Assembly (NCBI GenBank): GCA_963790075.1
Contig: CAWBNG010000003.1
Coordinates: 1-64,000 of the forward strand
Source of the DNA: CAYOUV01 sp963790075
Lineage (GTDB): Bacteria > Chloroflexota > Anaerolineae > Anaerolineales > Villigracilaceae
Length of the DNA: 64,000 nucleotides
Direction of reading: 5' to 3'
The notes below the pieces were generated by a model. The model was not told where the DNA came from. It did no database searches and worked only from the letters and a program-made list of their open reading frames with translations. Position 1 is the stretch's first letter; the number at the start of each line of letters is the position of its first letter. The translations under genes were made by a program, and so were the position numbers. This document shows, in pieces, positions 1 to 8,321 of this stretch.

Positions 1-1
1 T

Positions 2-373
2 GATTTAACACAATACACCCTGGCTGCGGACCGCACAAATTCCCAATTGGCATACTTAACTAGTGCATTCTCGCCGGCAGTGTTGCGGCTGATACAGAAC
101 GTGATCTTGCAGGCGCACAAATATGGCAAATGGGTAGGCCTTTGTGGCGAGCTCGCTGGTGAACCGTTGGCCATTCCTGTTTTACTGGGGCTAGGCTTGG
201 ATGAGTTCAGTGTAACCCCACCGACGATACCCATGGCAAAGCAGATAATCCGGGGATTAAAGATGCCAGAATGTCAAAAGCTTGCCAAAGCAATATTAAG
301 GTTGGAATCAGCCGAGGAAGTGAAAGATTATATTCAAAGGAATGTATCAAACGATCAAGGATTTTTAGAATAG
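2..373 (+). CDS. ptsI: PEP-protein phosphotransferase (PTS enzyme I), C-terminal part
   Basis: This is the last 123 codons of enzyme I of the phosphotransferase system. The enzyme takes phosphate from phosphoenolpyruvate and passes it to HPr in the cytoplasm. The gene enters from the left window edge in frame 2. The first residues, DLTQYTLAADRTN, match the conserved enzyme I signature of the PEP-binding barrel. Further on, VGLCGELAGEP and the GLDEFSVTP stretch match the active-site region with its conserved Cys and the C-terminal barrel strands. The C-terminus is intact and ends with TAG. No other PTS gene is in view, so the role (sugar uptake or regulation) cannot be told. Family call is firm. 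Confidence 0.92.
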   Translation, partial: DLTQYTLAADRTNSQLAYLTSAFSPAVLRLIQNVILQAHKYGKWVGLCGELAGEPLAIPVLLGLGLDEFSVTPPTIPMAKQIIRGLKMPECQKLAKAILRLESAEEVKDYIQRNVSNDQGFLE

Positions 374-423
374 AACTAGGTACGATATTTTCACCAAAAC
401 ACCAAGGTCATTAGCAATTGATC

Positions 424-546
424 TTACCAGCTCAGCTTTGGTGTACGACCAGGGCTTGGGGTTTTTTGAGGAATACTCAGCATCTTCGCGAATGTCGTTG
501 GCTGCACACCCGCTAGCCGTTTGAAGTCCGGATTTTTTTCAATCTT
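424..546 (-). pseudogene. Remnant of an IS5-family-like transposase N-terminus
   Basis: On the minus strand about 40 codons read KIEKNPDFKRLAGVQPTTF and go on to GRTPKLSW before a stop. This resembles the N-terminal helix-turn-helix lead-in of IS5-type DDE transposases, which usually run FKRL-GV-x3-F-x-ML and then G-R-P-x-KLS. There is no start codon, the reading frame is closed on both sides, no catalytic DDE region follows, and I see no terminal inverted repeats. It lies between ptsI and the tRNA terminators. I read it as a decayed scrap of an old insertion. The call rests on motif resemblance over a short stretch only. Confidence 0.4.
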
Positions 547-617
547 TCATATCTTTACATCTCACCTACCTATTGTGGCACACATATGCAAGAAGCCAAA
601 TAGATAAATCCGGTTGC

Positions 618-661
618 AGTAAAAACGAGGGTCTCTCAAAATGGGGAGCCTCGTTTTTACT
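618..661. terminator. Bidirectional terminator hairpin
   Basis: The arms AGTAAAAACGAGG and CCTCGTTTTTACT are exact inverted repeats separated by 18 nt. The A-rich and T-rich outer flanks provide a U-tract on either strand. It sits between the ptsI side and the tRNA, and probably stops transcription from both. Confidence 0.75.
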
Positions 662-678
662 ATTGGGTTTATGAAATA

Positions 679-704
679 AAAATACCCCACTTCTGGGGTA
701 TTTT
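679..704 (-). terminator. Terminator of the tRNA-Gln transcript
   Basis: This is an 11-bp perfect stem, TGGGGTATTTT pairing with AAAATACCCCA, with a 4-nt loop. On the minus strand it is followed by a T-rich tail (TTTATTTCAT). It starts five bases after the tRNA 3' end. Confidence 0.8.
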
Positions 705-708
705 GAGG

Positions 709-780
709 CTGGGGGCAAAGGATTCGAACCTCTACTAGCTGATTTCAGAGTCAGCCGTCCTGCCATTAGACGAGCCCCCA
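709..780 (-). tRNA. tRNA-Gln (CUG) with 8-nt anticodon loop
   Basis: The minus strand folds as a full cloverleaf. The acceptor TGGGGGC pairs with GCCCCCA. The D stem is GTCT/GGAC, the anticodon stem GCTGA/TCAGC, and the T arm AGAGG-TTCGAAT-CCTTT. The discriminator is G73. U1:A72 and G73 are known glutamine identity elements and the anticodon is CUG. The anticodon loop is CTCTGAAA, eight bases instead of seven, with one extra A on the 3' side, and the variable region is only four bases. CCA is not encoded. The tRNA is downstream of the gltX run on the same strand and has its own terminator. The extra base may be real or a sequencing error in a short T run of the plus strand. Confidence 0.85.
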
Positions 781-837
781 CAGCGGGGGCTATTCTACCA
801 TGCCCTTTTTGATTAGTCTAGGGCGACCCCTAAATTA

Positions 838-1173
838 TTAGTTATTAGCATTTCTTGCCGCACGGCGGGTATTATCTTCCATGTCCATCAGGATCAGCAG
901 GGCCTTCGAGACGGCTTGCAAGACCACAAAATAGACAATCCCGCGAAATGGCCGTTCGATAATATACAAAACGTTCTGAATGTAATCCGTAAAGCCCATG
1001 CCGCCCATAAATCCGCGCATGATTTGCAGCACGAAGACGCCCAGCGCCACGATGAGATCAAGCCCGTAAACCACAGCCACAACCCAGGCCGCGATATCGA
1101 TCCAGCGCACCAGGCGTAGTACTTTCTCGGGATCAAAGTAGGTTCCCAGGAAACCGGTATGCTTTTGGCTCAT
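838..1173 (-). CDS. Small membrane protein, DUF4282-like
   Basis: The 111-residue protein has two clear hydrophobic segments, at about residues 25-55 and 78-98. The first is IAAWVVAVVYGLDLIVALGV and the second includes RGIVYFVVLQAVSKALLIL. A short charged N-terminus precedes them and a basic tail, RRAARNANN, follows. The layout resembles DUF4282-type small membrane proteins, but I do not claim membership. It starts 3 bases after the gltX stop and is the last gene of the long minus-strand run, so it is probably cotranscribed. No catalytic residue is visible. Function is unknown. Confidence 0.75.
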   Translation of the reverse strand: MSQKHTGFLGTYFDPEKVLRLVRWIDIAAWVVAVVYGLDLIVALGVFVLQIMRGFMGGMGFTDYIQNVLYIIERPFRGIVYFVVLQAVSKALLILMDMEDNTRRAARNANN

Positions 1174-1176
1174 GGC

Positions 1177-2676
1177 TTACTCCTTATCCGCCAGACCTTC
1201 CAACACCTGAATTGCGTTCTGGATTCGGGCCAGTACTTTTTCCCGCCCGACAATCTCCATGCTTTCAAACAACGGCGGGCTGACACGCTGACCCGTAACC
1301 GCAACACGTAAAATTCCAAAAACCTGCCCGGCGCTCAGTCCCAATTGCTCGACCAAAGCACGCATCGGTTCTTCAGCCGTGGCCGGGGTGATGGATTTCA
1401 AACCGCTCAGTACCTGGTAGGACTTGCGCGCCACCTCAGCCGACTGCGCAGCCGTAAGCCCTTTGGCTACCAGTTCCCCTGCAACGGGTTGGACAGCCTC
1501 CCTGAAGAAGAATCCGGCCAGCGAGACAGCGTCTTCGAGGGTTACGACACGCTCCTGAATGATCGGTGTCAATTTCAGCAGCGCACCCTCATCCACATCG
1601 TAGCCGGCCTTGACAAAGAAAGGTTTGATGCGGGCGGCCAGATCATCGATCGACAGGCGGCGGATGTGAGTCCCGTTGAAGTGATCGAGCTTGCTGAAGT
1701 TTATCGCAGCCGGCGAAGGCGTGAGTCGCTCGATATCGAAGCGTTGAACCATCTCTTCCAGGGTCATGACGTCGTCTTCCGCCACGCCCCATCCCATCAG
1801 CACGATCCAGTTCAGCACACCTTCGGGGATGTAGCCCAGTTCGCGCAGGTCGGTCACGAAGATCGAGTGGCCGTCCTTAGCCACCTCGGCCGCTTCGCGC
1901 TTGCTCATCTTGCCCTTGCCACTCGGCTTGAGGAAGACCGACGGGTGGACAAAGATCGGTTCTGGCCAACCCAGGGCGCGCAGGATGTGCACATGCAGCG
2001 GGAAGGTCGGCAGCCACTCCACCGTACGGATGACGTGGGTGATCTTCATCAGGTAATCATCGACCATCGCCGCCAGGTGGTACAAGGCCCAGCCATCGGA
2101 TTTGACGATGATGAAATCGTCCAGGGTGCGGTTTTCAACGGTAATATCGCCGCGTATGGCATCGTGGACGGTGATGCTGCCGTCCTTGGGCGTCTTGAAA
2201 CGGATCACATATTTCTCGCCATCAGCAATGCGCCGGGCCGCTTCCGCAGGGTCGAGGCGACGGCAAAACCCATCGTAATGCGGTGGTTCCTTGCGCTTCT
2301 GCTGTTCCTGGCGCACCTTGGACAGGCGCTCCGGGGTGCAGAAGCAGGGATAGGCGTGTCCCGTCTCTACCAATTGTTGCGCGAATTTCTGGTAAATTTC
2401 CTTGCGTTCGGACTGGCGGTAGGGTCCGTACGGGCCACCGACATCCGGACCTTCATCCCAATGAATACCCAGCCAGCGCAAGCCGTCGATCAACTCTTCT
2501 TCGGCACCGGGCACGTAACGCTTTCGGTCGGTATCCTCGATGCGTAAAATAAACTGCCCACCCGTGCCGTGTGCCAGCAGGTAATCGTAAAGCGCCGTAC
2601 GGGCGCTGCCAAGGTGCATTCTGCCCGTCGGAGAGGGTGCAAAGCGCACCCGGGCGGGCTGATTAGGTTTCGTCAT
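1177..2676 (-). CDS. gltX: Glutamate-tRNA ligase
   Basis: This class I aminoacyl-tRNA synthetase charges tRNA-Glu. In bacteria lacking GlnRS it also mischarges tRNA-Gln for later amidation by GatCAB. The catalytic Rossmann fold begins with FAPSPTGRMHLGSART, where MHLG at residues 20-23 is the HIGH-type motif. KMSKR is at residues 256-260. The anticodon-binding helical domain fills the C-terminal third. The length, 499 residues, is normal. It lies 9 bases after rodA and is followed at once by a membrane protein and then tRNA-Gln. Whether this enzyme is discriminating cannot be told here. Confidence 0.97.
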   Translation of the reverse strand: MTKPNQPARVRFAPSPTGRMHLGSARTALYDYLLAHGTGGQFILRIEDTDRKRYVPGAEEELIDGLRWLGIHWDEGPDVGGPYGPYRQSERKEIYQKFAQQLVETGHAYPCFCTPERLSKVRQEQQKRKEPPHYDGFCRRLDPAEAARRIADGEKYVIRFKTPKDGSITVHDAIRGDITVENRTLDDFIIVKSDGWALYHLAAMVDDYLMKITHVIRTVEWLPTFPLHVHILRALGWPEPIFVHPSVFLKPSGKGKMSKREAAEVAKDGHSIFVTDLRELGYIPEGVLNWIVLMGWGVAEDDVMTLEEMVQRFDIERLTPSPAAINFSKLDHFNGTHIRRLSIDDLAARIKPFFVKAGYDVDEGALLKLTPIIQERVVTLEDAVSLAGFFFREAVQPVAGELVAKGLTAAQSAEVARKSYQVLSGLKSITPATAEEPMRALVEQLGLSAGQVFGILRVAVTGQRVSPPLFESMEIVGREKVLARIQNAIQVLEGLADKE

Positions 2677-2685
2677 GTGCCTCCG

Positions 2686-3798
2686 TCAGAAATCGATTTC
2701 TTTGTGCCGCATGGCAACGCTCTCCACCAGCCCGATGCCCAACATCAAGGACACCAGACCACTGCCCCCATAACTTATGAATGGCAGTGGCAATCCCGAA
2801 ACCGGGATCAGGTTTAGATTCACGCCGATGTTAACCGCGCCCTGAAAAAAAATCAGGATGGCTACGCCATAAGCAATCATCGCACCCGAAACATCGCGCG
2901 CACTCCGCGCCGCCTGCAGGCAGCGCCAGATAATGAATGCCAGGATTGCAATTACGAGCAGGGCGCCGATCAGCCCAAACTCTTCAGCCGTAGCAGAAAA
3001 AATAAAATCGGTATGCCGTACCTTGAGATACCGCAGCTGTGTCTGCGTTCCGTGACCGTAGCCTTTCCCAAACAAACCACCTGAGCCAATGGCGATCAAT
3101 GCCTGTTGAACGTTATAAGTTGCGCCGTGGCGCGCAGTTGGGTCAGGAAACAAAAAGGTAAAAACACGTTGTCGTTGGTAGTCCTGCAATGGCGAGAAGG
3201 GTGCCAACATCAAAACAACCACGCCAATCAATCCAACCGCGCCAAAGATGGCCATATATTTGATCGGTAATCCATTAATCCATAACATCGCCAGCCAGAT
3301 CACCATGATCACGATCACGTTGCTGAGGTTCGGCTGGAGGAAAATCCACATTGCCAGGCCAGTGGTCCACAAAAAACTGGTAATGATCCAGCGCAGATCG
3401 CGCGGCTGATTTTGGGTCTGTTCGAAAAACCTGGCCAGGATCAAAATCAGGACGATTTTTGCCAATTCGGTCGGTTGGATGAAAAGGGTACCAAGTTGGA
3501 ACCAGCGGGCTGCACCGAATACTGCACGGGCGCTTAAGAACAAGAAAATAAGCAATACAACCATGACGATATACATCGGCTGGTATAGCGCTGCCCAGTA
3601 ATGGTAATCGATTGCCCCGACAATCAAAATAACCAAAAACCCGATCCCGCCAAAAATGATCTGCCGTTGAACAGAGACCAGAATTTCTTCATTCCCGGCT
3701 ACTGCCGAGCGAATCATGGCAACTCCAAAGGCGGTTGCCAGAATTACCGCCCCGAGCAACCAAAAATCGAAGAAGCGCCACGGAATACCGCGCAACAT
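2686..3798 (-). CDS. rodA: Peptidoglycan glycosyltransferase RodA (SEDS family)
   Basis: RodA polymerises lipid II into glycan strands during side-wall growth, working with a class B PBP2. The 370-residue protein has about ten hydrophobic segments and the SEDS hallmarks: GKGYGHGTQTQLRYLKVRHTDFIF in the large loop and PLPFISYGGSG near the C-terminus. It resembles RodA more than FtsW because of the surrounding mreBCD and mrdA genes. It sits 6 bases after minE and 9 bases before gltX. Its PBP2 partner is four genes upstream in the same run. Confidence 0.93.
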   Translation of the reverse strand: MLRGIPWRFFDFWLLGAVILATAFGVAMIRSAVAGNEEILVSVQRQIIFGGIGFLVILIVGAIDYHYWAALYQPMYIVMVVLLIFLFLSARAVFGAARWFQLGTLFIQPTELAKIVLILILARFFEQTQNQPRDLRWIITSFLWTTGLAMWIFLQPNLSNVIVIMVIWLAMLWINGLPIKYMAIFGAVGLIGVVVLMLAPFSPLQDYQRQRVFTFLFPDPTARHGATYNVQQALIAIGSGGLFGKGYGHGTQTQLRYLKVRHTDFIFSATAEEFGLIGALLVIAILAFIIWRCLQAARSARDVSGAMIAYGVAILIFFQGAVNIGVNLNLIPVSGLPLPFISYGGSGLVSLMLGIGLVESVAMRHKEIDF

Positions 3799-3804
3799 GA
3801 GAAA

Positions 3805-4059
3805 TTATCCCGTCCGGCGGCGGGAGACATTCCTTAATGGAATATCTGCGATCAAGCGCTGCGATCGGCCATCGCGTTCCACATCAATGATAATTGTCGA
3901 GGGATCGATTTCAATATGCCTGGATATCGCCTGGATCAAATCGTCCTTCAAGGCATCCAGGACAGCCGGCGTGATGTCGGTTCGATCATGGATCAAGACC
4001 AGCTGCAGGCGCTCCTTGGCATTGCTCGCACTTCGGGGTTTGCGTCTAAACAGACCCAT
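3805..4059 (-). CDS. minE: Cell division topological specificity factor MinE
   Basis: MinE stimulates the MinD ATPase and confines MinCD to the cell poles. The 84-residue protein matches the family in length and order. An amphipathic N-terminus, MGLFRRKPRSASNAKERLQ, would bind membrane. The switch helix follows (LVLIHDRTD), and the C-terminal dimerisation domain carries the pattern DLIQAISRHIEIDP. It starts 4 bases after minD ends, so minC-minD-minE is a normal min operon. Confidence 0.93.
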   Translation of the reverse strand: MGLFRRKPRSASNAKERLQLVLIHDRTDITPAVLDALKDDLIQAISRHIEIDPSTIIIDVERDGRSQRLIADIPLRNVSRRRTG

Positions 4060-4063
4060 GGGC

Positions 4064-4861
4064 TTATTTCCTCCCCGTCAAACGCGAAATCCGGTTCCAC
4101 AAATTACCCTGGCTGTCCAAGTCCATAAAGGGGATCTGTTCGCCCTTCATACGGCGAGCAATATTGTGAAACGCCTGTCCGGCTAAGCTTTTAGGCTCCA
4201 AAGCGATCGGCGTGCCTCGATTGGTCGCAACCACAACATCCTCATCTTCCGGAACAATGCCAATCAAATCAATTGATAGCAAATCGAGGACGTCTTCGGC
4301 AGAAAGCATATCGTGACGCTTAACCATAGCCAAGTTCAGGCGATTGATGATCAGGGCGGGCGTGCCCTTCTCTTCAGCCTCGAGGATGCCAACCACCCGG
4401 TCGGCATCGCGCACGGCAGAAATTTCCGGATTGGTCACGATCAAGACACGATCCGCAGCAGCAATCGCATTCTTAAAACCGCGTTCGATCCCAGCCGGGG
4501 AGTCGATCAAAATCCAATCAACTTCGGAACGCAACTCATCACACAAGCGGATCATGTCGCTGGGCGAGACCGCGCTTTTATCACGAGTCTGCGCAGCTGG
4601 AATCAGGTAGAGCTCCGGCATGCGCTTGTCGCGGATCATTGCCTGACGCAAGCGGCAACGACCTTCAATCACATCGACCAGATCATATACAATGCGATTT
4701 TCCAATCCCATGACCACATCCAGGTTACGCAGACCAATATCGCCGTCGATACAGGCAACCTTCTGGCCGTTATCCGCTAATGCTACGGCCAAATTAGCGA
4801 CGGTGGTCGTCTTACCAACTCCGCCTTTTCCCGAGGTAATGGTCACAATTTGAGCGGGCAT
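4064..4861 (-). CDS. minD: Septum site-determining ATPase MinD
   Basis: MinD is a membrane-associated ParA-type ATPase that recruits MinC and oscillates with MinE. I start it at the ATG giving MPAQIVTITSGKGGVGKTT; a longer open frame upstream overlaps minC and has no family resemblance. The deviant Walker A, GKGGVGKT, is at residues 11-18. CIDGDIGLRNLDVVMG follows as the switch region, and VTNPEISAVRDADRVVGIL is typical MinD. The C-terminus ends in a basic amphipathic stretch, NLWNRISRLTGRK, the usual membrane-targeting helix. minC ends 22 bases upstream and minE follows after 4 bases. Confidence 0.96.
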   Translation of the reverse strand: MPAQIVTITSGKGGVGKTTTVANLAVALADNGQKVACIDGDIGLRNLDVVMGLENRIVYDLVDVIEGRCRLRQAMIRDKRMPELYLIPAAQTRDKSAVSPSDMIRLCDELRSEVDWILIDSPAGIERGFKNAIAAADRVLIVTNPEISAVRDADRVVGILEAEEKGTPALIINRLNLAMVKRHDMLSAEDVLDLLSIDLIGIVPEDEDVVVATNRGTPIALEPKSLAGQAFHNIARRMKGEQIPFMDLDSQGNLWNRISRLTGRK

Positions 4862-4883
4862 AAATCCATTCCCTGAATCAAGA

Positions 4884-5561
4884 TTACCCTGACTTCCACG
4901 GTTCAGCCAGGATGTGTCCGTCTTTATAAAAAACAACTTCGGCCTGGTTACTTGCTTTCTTTTTATCTGGCTGGATAGCAACCTCTCCAGCTATACGCAA
5001 CTGCGTGGGTGTCAATTCCAGGGCGCATACTTTGGCAGACTGATCGCCATCGGCCCCCGCGTGGACAACGCCGCGCAGCCTTCCCCAAATAATCACACTG
5101 CCCCCGGCGACGATCTCCGCCCCGGGATTCACATCTCCAACCACGACCACATTTCCAGGAAACTCAATCCGTGTCCCTGAACGCAAGGTCCGACTGATCC
5201 ACATTGCGGATTCATCGTCGACCTCAATCGTCGGCTTTGCGGAAACCGGTTGGGGCTTGGAAAGCCGCGTCGCCATTCCCAATAACTGCGTGGTTTTTTC
5301 TGTGGTAGGCGATTCGCTTAAAACCGCCCACAAATTGATACCGCGTTCCGAAAGATGGTCGCGCAACGAAACCAGATCGTTGACATGCAATACCTGCGCG
5401 CCGACATCCAGAACCAAGCGTGCCCCCTGAAAAAAGGCCTGGCGATCCTCGATTTGCTCAACCAATGCAGAGCGAACATCGTCCCAAGAACCATCGTCCA
5501 AGGTAACCATCAGGCTGTCACGTAAGCCCTTGATTTGAATTCCAGGGGTTTTATTGCTCAT
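4884..5561 (-). CDS. minC: Septum site-determining protein MinC
   Basis: MinC inhibits FtsZ assembly away from midcell when held on the membrane by MinD. I start it at MSNKTPGIQIKGLRD. The longer frame adds 22 residues not seen in the family. The N-terminal domain (about 1-110) includes FFQGARLVLDVG. The C-terminal beta-helix (about 125-220) has GNVVVVGDVNPGAEIVAGG and IIWGRLRGVVHAGADGD, the diagnostic MinC_C repeats that bind MinD. The length of 225 residues is normal. It lies 82 bases after mrdA. Confidence 0.95.
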   Translation of the reverse strand: MSNKTPGIQIKGLRDSLMVTLDDGSWDDVRSALVEQIEDRQAFFQGARLVLDVGAQVLHVNDLVSLRDHLSERGINLWAVLSESPTTEKTTQLLGMATRLSKPQPVSAKPTIEVDDESAMWISRTLRSGTRIEFPGNVVVVGDVNPGAEIVAGGSVIIWGRLRGVVHAGADGDQSAKVCALELTPTQLRIAGEVAIQPDKKKASNQAEVVFYKDGHILAEPWKSG

Positions 5562-5643
5562 TAATGCTTCCAGGTACGCTTCTTGGCGGACGACTGCTGA
5601 ATTATAGCATGAAGTCCCTGAAGCCAATTACACCCAGGCCGTG

Positions 5644-7821
5644 CTAATTACCGCTTTCAATTCCCTGGGCAATATCAATCGACTTAATCTCGAAGTAAGC
5701 CTGCATGATCTTGGCAACAATTGGAGCCGCGACACTGGCACCTTCACCAGCGTTGTAGGCAAAAGCCATGATCACAATCTCAGGATCATCATAAGGTGCA
5801 AAAGCGATCGTCCAGGAATGGGTTGGCCACTGTCCAAATGCGCAGCGGTTGGCTTTGAGTGCTACATCGTCACAGTATTCCGCTGTACCTGTCTTGCCTG
5901 CCACTGCAATTGGAAAGCCGTCAAAAACCTTGTGCAAAGTCCCAAAAGTTCCATCGGTGACTGCCAAACGCATCCCTTCCCGCACCTTCTGAACCACAAA
6001 TGGGTCAATGGTTTTGGTCTTTCCAATCACCTCAGTACAATACCCTCCGGAGCAGGTGTAATCCTGGATGATGGGATCAGTGGTTACGTCCCACTTCATA
6101 TTCGGCACAAAGGGGGAAATTTGGTAAGCATTAGGCGCATTGGCGGGTTTCTGGTCCGTGATGGTGAAATCGTCCGGATTGAACCATTTCTCCACCACTT
6201 TACCTTCACTGTCAGTCACATCGCGGACAATTGTCGGCTGCATCAACTTGCCATTGTTAGCCATGGTCGCGCCGGACATCATCACCTGCAATGGCGTAGC
6301 CAGCACGTATCCCTGGCCCACCGTGGCAATGTAGGTGTCACCGGTTGACCAGTTCTCGCCTTTGTTGATACGTTTCCACTGCGGGGTTGGCAATAAACCA
6401 GATTGTTCGCCAAGCAATTCGATACCCGATGGCCTACCATAACCGAGTGCCTGGGCATATTGAACCAGCCGCTCGATGTCCAATCCTTCGGGAATCTCAG
6501 TCTTGTAACCGCCGCCCAGCTTATAAAAACAAACATTACTGGAATAAGCGATGCAGTGTAGAAAATCGATTTTTCCAAACCCGGCGGGATTTTGATCAAA
6601 AATCCAGTCAACGAACGGGCGCTGGCGACCGGGATCATTGGGCGAGAATTTCTCTGTCAGGATCAACTCGCCAGGGGCATCGATGATCTGATTGAGGGTC
6701 ACAACCCCTTCATTGAGAGCGCCGTTTGCCGCTGATAGTTTAAAAGTAGAGCCGGGCGGATATTCAGCCTGGATGGCATTATTAAGCAGTGGGTGGCGTG
6801 GGTCTTGTTCCAACTGTTGGTAATAATAAGCCGGAATAAAACGCGCCATACGATTGTTCTCGTAAGTTGGATAGGAGACCATCGCCAGGATCTCACCCGT
6901 CTTGGGGTTCATAGCAACTGCCACACCACTGGAAATGCGATTATAGCCCCAATACTTATTCCACGAATCGATCTCGCCCACCAGGGCTCCTTCAGCGGCT
7001 GCCTGGAAGCGTGTGTCAATCGTCAGGTTTAGATTGCTTCCCGGAATGGGGGCGATCGGCGGCTCAAGGTTGCGCAACTCCTTCCCAGCCACGTCCACCT
7101 CGACGACACGTTTACCGTTCTTGCCGGTCAAGATATCCTGTAGTGAGGCCTCGACACCAGCATAGCCGATCTTGTCACGGTTGGGAACGAAACCTTGATC
7201 GCGGAATTCCTGTTCGAGGGCTGCCGGAATCGGGCCGAGGAATCCAATCACGTCGGCTGTCAGCGATCCGGTTGGATAATCCCGAATTGGGTCGATCTGG
7301 ATGCTAACGCCAGGCCAGTCCACTTCCTTTTCCTGCACAATTCGTGCCAAATCCTCACTGACATTACACTGGATCGGAACCGGACTATATGGCGCCAACA
7401 AATCGCCCAATTCAACCAGCTGCGTAATGCCTGGTCCCGGGATACAGGGGGAAACGTTCTTGGCATCTTCAACCGTCCCCTGGTTGACTGGAACTCCGGT
7501 TATTTGAGACAACTCGCGATATATTCCCTGGATATCGGCATCAGCATCCGGCAAGTCAGCCGGGGTAATGACGATATTGTAAGAGGCAACATTCCGCGCC
7601 AGCACATAACCGTTACGGTCATAAATAATCCCGCGCGCAGCTTGCAGGCTGACCGATCTGGTGTAATTATTAACCGCATCGGCCAACCATACTTGCCCCT
7701 GAAATATTTGCAATCCAAGAAGACGGTACAGCAACATACCGAAAGCGATCACGATCACGACATAAACGACGATTAGTCGCCAAATTTCGAAACGTGCATG
7801 ATGTACAGATGTTGAACTCAC
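5644..7821 (-). CDS. mrdA: Penicillin-binding protein 2 (class B transpeptidase)
   Basis: PBP2 cross-links peptidoglycan in the elongasome with RodA. I start it at the GTG whose first bases overlap the mreD stop (GTGA), because GGAGG lies just upstream. An earlier ATG would overlap mreD by 31 bases. On this numbering there is one N-terminal transmembrane helix (about 14-36) and a dimerisation domain with the conserved RGIIYDRNG. The transpeptidase motifs are STFK at 358-361, SSN at 427-429 and KTGT at 643-646. The length is 725 residues. Cys pairs near TCSGGYCTE suggest an extracytoplasmic disulfide. Confidence 0.95.
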   Translation of the reverse strand: MSSTSVHHARFEIWRLIVVYVVIVIAFGMLLYRLLGLQIFQGQVWLADAVNNYTRSVSLQAARGIIYDRNGYVLARNVASYNIVITPADLPDADADIQGIYRELSQITGVPVNQGTVEDAKNVSPCIPGPGITQLVELGDLLAPYSPVPIQCNVSEDLARIVQEKEVDWPGVSIQIDPIRDYPTGSLTADVIGFLGPIPAALEQEFRDQGFVPNRDKIGYAGVEASLQDILTGKNGKRVVEVDVAGKELRNLEPPIAPIPGSNLNLTIDTRFQAAAEGALVGEIDSWNKYWGYNRISSGVAVAMNPKTGEILAMVSYPTYENNRMARFIPAYYYQQLEQDPRHPLLNNAIQAEYPPGSTFKLSAANGALNEGVVTLNQIIDAPGELILTEKFSPNDPGRQRPFVDWIFDQNPAGFGKIDFLHCIAYSSNVCFYKLGGGYKTEIPEGLDIERLVQYAQALGYGRPSGIELLGEQSGLLPTPQWKRINKGENWSTGDTYIATVGQGYVLATPLQVMMSGATMANNGKLMQPTIVRDVTDSEGKVVEKWFNPDDFTITDQKPANAPNAYQISPFVPNMKWDVTTDPIIQDYTCSGGYCTEVIGKTKTIDPFVVQKVREGMRLAVTDGTFGTLHKVFDGFPIAVAGKTGTAEYCDDVALKANRCAFGQWPTHSWTIAFAPYDDPEIVIMAFAYNAGEGASVAAPIVAKIMQAYFEIKSIDIAQGIESGN

Positions 7822-8318
7822 GCCTCTTCCTCCATTGGGTAGATCCATCGGGCCAGATCACGAATCAGCAGATAGACCGGTACTGCCAGCAAAAGGTTCA
7901 AAAATAAGCTGGGCAATATGATCAAGCTGAACGAATCCGCGATCGGCAAAGGATCTCCCAGTAAACGCAAAGTCATTAAAGATAGTAGGTTTACCAACAA
8001 GGTTCCCAGTAGCGTGATGGCGAACATTGCCAGTATCGGTGCTTGCCAGACTCGACGTTGAAGCAGTCGGGCGATTGCTACCATGAGAAGATAACCAATT
8101 AAAGGAACGCCCCAGGGAATGCCGGATACAAAGCCTACCAACAAACCTCCAAGGATCGCCCAATGCCAGGCTGTGGCCACATTCTTTTGCAAGGCCCAGG
8201 CAGCTAGCGTGACCAGCATTAAATCCCCATAGCCAGAAAGCAGCGTAATGTGACCGACCACCGCCGTCTGCAGGATCAGCACCAATGCCAAGACGGGGAA
8301 CGCAATTAGATCTTTCAT
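7818..8318 (-). CDS. mreD: Rod shape-determining membrane protein MreD
   Basis: This 166-residue protein is almost entirely hydrophobic, with about five membrane segments, matching MreD in size, topology and position between mreC and mrdA. MreD is a membrane part of the elongasome with no known catalytic motif. It starts 3 bases after mreC and ends with MEEEA; its TGA overlaps the GTG of mrdA. The sequence of MreD is weakly conserved, so context carries much of the call. Confidence 0.88.
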   Translation of the reverse strand: MKDLIAFPVLALVLILQTAVVGHITLLSGYGDLMLVTLAAWALQKNVATAWHWAILGGLLVGFVSGIPWGVPLIGYLLMVAIARLLQRRVWQAPILAMFAITLLGTLLVNLLSLMTLRLLGDPLPIADSFSLIILPSLFLNLLLAVPVYLLIRDLARWIYPMEEEA

Positions 8319-8321
8319 TTT

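Noticed and set aside
1345..2547. 400-codon plus-strand open frame opposite gltX
   Set aside because: It is the antisense shadow of a clear glutamyl-tRNA synthetase gene. It is rich in His/Arg/Gln with no recognisable motif.
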